From an uncultured Collinsella sp. (lineage in GTDB: Bacteria > Actinomycetota > Coriobacteriia > Coriobacteriales > Coriobacteriaceae): DNA of 16,499 nt. The position numbers were made by a program, and so were the translations under genes. The stretch covers positions 1 to 16,499 of the forward strand of contig URYU01000024.1 in NCBI GenBank assembly GCA_900552155.1, given 5' to 3'. Below, piece after piece: positions 14,789 through 16,499 of the stretch. The stretch's first letter is position 1. Each line of letters starts with the position of its first letter. The notes beneath the pieces are model-generated. The model did no database searches. It was not told the origin of the DNA and was given only the letters and a program-made list of their open reading frames with translations.

Positions 14789-16201
14789 ATGGCATCGAAG
14801 AACCTTTTGCCCGTCGTCGCGCTCTGCGGCGCACTCGCAACCGGAACGCCTATCGCCGCTTGGGCGACCCCCGTCATGGCGGACTCCTTGCCGGCAGCCC
14901 TAAGCCCCGCACCAGACCCGTCGAGCGTCATTGCGTGCAAGCGGTTTTCGCTCACACAGGCAACAGTCTCGACCTCGGGATGCCTTCGTCAGGACACGGA
15001 CAGCTCGATAGTCGTGGATATCAAGCGTTCGGACAAGACGGACGGCTCCCAGGCAGGATGCGCCATCTGCACGTGGCGCTCAGTTGCGCTCGATGCAGAT
15101 GACGACCCTTGCGATTTGGAGCTACGCATCGACATCGCTTCGGTCGATGACTCGGCGAACGAAGCGAAGGTCGCCTTCGACAGCGCGTTTTTCGAAGAAG
15201 AAGGAGGTGTATGCCTGGGCTGCGTTGTCTCGCACGCCGACGGCGCGCAGCCCACGCTCTCATTCACGGCATCGTTGCGGATAACCAAAGCCAGCCCCGA
15301 CGCCGTCGCAACGGGAGAGACCCCCCTGTTGTTCTACGCCGACAATGCCGAAGGCGCCAAAATCAAAGACGATAAGCAAAACGGGTCGCTCAGCCTTACT
15401 CGAGGGGCGAAACTCTGCCCTATCGAGATCGATGTCCAAACGCAAGACAGGCAGCACGTACTTGCCGACCCGGCGCTCCTCGAAATGGAATGGAATGGAG
15501 CTGGAGCCATCGGGGTCGCCCCCTTTGTATTGAACGAAATGGCCTTCCCATCAAAAGATGGCACCACGAACGCAGCCATAACAGAGGAGAAAGCAGACAG
15601 CGCGCCACTGCCGACAAACGGCATCTCCGCCCCTTCAGAGGAACCGGATGAAGCTGTTAACGAGCCAAACGATCCCCAACTCGCGGACAGCCTAGGCCTA
15701 GCGACGTCCCAAGATGTCGATGAGGGCAACTGCTGCATGCTCACCGCACTCGACCACACGACGACCGTCGATGCAGCAAGCATCGAAGTTGCCGCGGCCA
15801 ATCAACCTGTTCGCAAATCTGCCATCATTGCATTTCCGGAGTCCGTCGAGGTCGTCTTTTTGCCATCGGGTGAAATCGTGGCACCAACATTGCTCACCTT
15901 GTTAGGCGCCAAGAATACTCGGAACGAAATCAAAAAGATCACGATCGTCGACCCTGCGACCACTGCCAAGCTGCGCCTATACGCCGTTGCCCCAGATGGA
16001 AGCAAAACCTTGGAATTCGATGGCGACACGCTCCAAGCTTGGCGGCGTCTGGACATTATGGAAGACGTCTCGTACCAGATTGAACTTGAAGGGTTTGACC
16101 GCGCCCGAGATGCCGATATCATCGCCGCGGGCATCGAGTCCCCGCAACGGCTGATGACGCTACGCTTTGAATACTATCCCTACGTTCCGACGACAACCTA
16201 G
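14789..16201 (+). CDS. Large secreted protein with two CxxC pairs, unknown function
   Basis: 470 residues with a signal peptide (hydrophobic LLPVVALCGALATGTPIAAW, cut after AWA at 26 or VMA at 31). The mature part has ten cysteines: C50, C65, the CAIC pair (91, 94), C108, the CLGC pair (142, 145), C210 and CC at 315-316. An acidic, low-complexity linker rich in E, D, P and S spans about 260-312. The C-terminal part (about 345-470) has a beta pattern with VEVVFLPSGEIVAPTLLTLL, then IKKITIVD, KLRLYAVAPDG, and a final LRFEYYPYVP strand, resembling the 199-residue protein two genes upstream. There is no sorting signal or anchor. AAGGAGA at 14778-14784 supports ATG 14789. It is last in the cassette. 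No enzyme motif is recognised. Confidence 0.82.
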   Translation: MASKNLLPVVALCGALATGTPIAAWATPVMADSLPAALSPAPDPSSVIACKRFSLTQATVSTSGCLRQDTDSSIVVDIKRSDKTDGSQAGCAICTWRSVALDADDDPCDLELRIDIASVDDSANEAKVAFDSAFFEEEGGVCLGCVVSHADGAQPTLSFTASLRITKASPDAVATGETPLLFYADNAEGAKIKDDKQNGSLSLTRGAKLCPIEIDVQTQDRQHVLADPALLEMEWNGAGAIGVAPFVLNEMAFPSKDGTTNAAITEEKADSAPLPTNGISAPSEEPDEAVNEPNDPQLADSLGLATSQDVDEGNCCMLTALDHTTTVDAASIEVAAANQPVRKSAIIAFPESVEVVFLPSGEIVAPTLLTLLGAKNTRNEIKKITIVDPATTAKLRLYAVAPDGSKTLEFDGDTLQAWRRLDIMEDVSYQIELEGFDRARDADIIAAGIESPQRLMTLRFEYYPYVPTTT

Positions 16202-16319
16202 GGCTTTCCCGCTGAACGCCAGACTTAATACCACTCATATAACGTATTAGACAAGTCGCGATATGCCCTGCGTTCCATTCTGCTACGATTGCCAAGGTGG
16301 CATCAATACGGGAGGGCTC
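16202..16319 (+). promoter_or_regulatory. Spacer upstream of the DUF554 gene with -10 and inverted repeat
   Basis: TGCTACGAT at 16281-16289 is an extended -10 candidate, 31 bp before the ATG. It is followed by TGCCA, as at the HD gene promoter. An inverted repeat TAATAC (16226-16231) / GTATTA (16244-16249) with a 12-nt spacer lies about 35 bp upstream of it and may be an operator. No convincing terminator for the surface cassette was seen here. Confidence 0.45.
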
Positions 16320-16499
16320 ATGCCGGGCTTGGGAACAATCATCAACGTTGTGCTTTTGATTGCGGGCGGTCTTTTGGGATTAGCGGGCGGCCGTTTTATC
16401 ACGCCCCGTATCCAAGATACCCTTATGAAGGCGTCGGGGCTGTGCGTCCTGTTTATCGGCTTGGGCGGCACCATGCAAAAGATGCTCGTCATCGATGGG
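16320..16499 (+). CDS. DUF554 family membrane protein (3' end cut by window)
   Basis: The first 60 residues of a DUF554 (YqgA-like) integral membrane protein are visible, with no stop before the window end. It begins MPGLGTIINVVLLIAGGLLG (1-20), followed by GGRFITPRIQDTLMKASGLC and VLFIGLGGTMQ. This start, with a glycine-rich first helix, an arginine-containing loop and then the LFIGLGG helix, is the family's hallmark. Family members are predicted transporters of unknown substrate, around 230 residues long, so about three quarters is missing. ATG 16320 has GGGAGG at 16310-16315, four bases upstream. It has its own promoter candidate and is probably separate from the surface cassette. Confidence 0.88.
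   Translation, partial: MPGLGTIINVVLLIAGGLLGLAGGRFITPRIQDTLMKASGLCVLFIGLGGTMQKMLVIDG

Noticed and set aside
15482..15498. Short AATGG tandem repeat in the 470-residue protein gene
   Set aside because: Only about three imperfect units inside coding sequence; it looks like chance from Met, Glu and Trp codons.
1..16499. CRISPR array, phage, transposon or toxin-antitoxin island
   Set aside because: No spaced direct repeats, integrase, transposase, terminal repeats or toxin motifs were found on either strand.

Overview
The window looks like chromosomal DNA from a high-GC Gram-positive gut bacterium, most likely a Coriobacteriia member close to Collinsella. This is an inference from GC-rich third codon positions, strong AGGAGG-type ribosome binding sites, a fused single-chain PurL, a ferredoxin-fused Etf pair and a sortase-type LAXTG surface peptide. 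No rRNA, tRNA, insertion sequence, phage gene or CRISPR array was seen. Two genes are cut by the window edges: purL at the left and a DUF554 membrane protein at the right.

Left part (1-4550, plus strand): the 3' end of purL (purine synthesis, with a C-terminal glutaminase domain), a clean intrinsic terminator, then an EamA/DMT family exporter. Middle part (4606-8106, minus strand): a seven-helix membrane diguanylate cyclase (GGDEF), a KdgT-type 2-keto-3-deoxygluconate permease, and an overlapping azlC-azlD pair for branched-chain amino acid export. The spacer between the cyclase and kdgT is rich in inverted repeats. A divergent plus-strand HD-domain phosphohydrolase follows (8233-9045). Its stop codon shares a CTAG with the stop of the next minus-strand operon.

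That operon (12667 down to 9042) encodes a GlcD/LctD-type FAD-linked 2-hydroxyacid dehydrogenase, EtfB and a 2x[4Fe-4S] ferredoxin-EtfA fusion. The three genes are essentially contiguous. This is the gene set of the flavin-based electron-bifurcating (confurcating) lactate dehydrogenase/Etf complex, so the likely role is NAD-linked oxidation of lactate or another 2-hydroxyacid with reduced ferredoxin as co-donor.

Right part (13013-16201, plus strand): a compact cassette of cell-surface genes that I cannot assign to a named system. It holds a small ORF interrupted by an in-frame TAA but still coupled by ATGA to the next gene, a membrane-anchored beta-type protein, a secreted 199-residue protein, a tiny (about 86 residue) LAXTG sortase substrate, and a 470-residue secreted protein with two CxxC pairs. 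It is separated from the dehydrogenase/Etf operon by a 345-bp spacer carrying TTTGGTCA repeats one helical turn apart and a small hairpin. This cassette is the best candidate for something undescribed.
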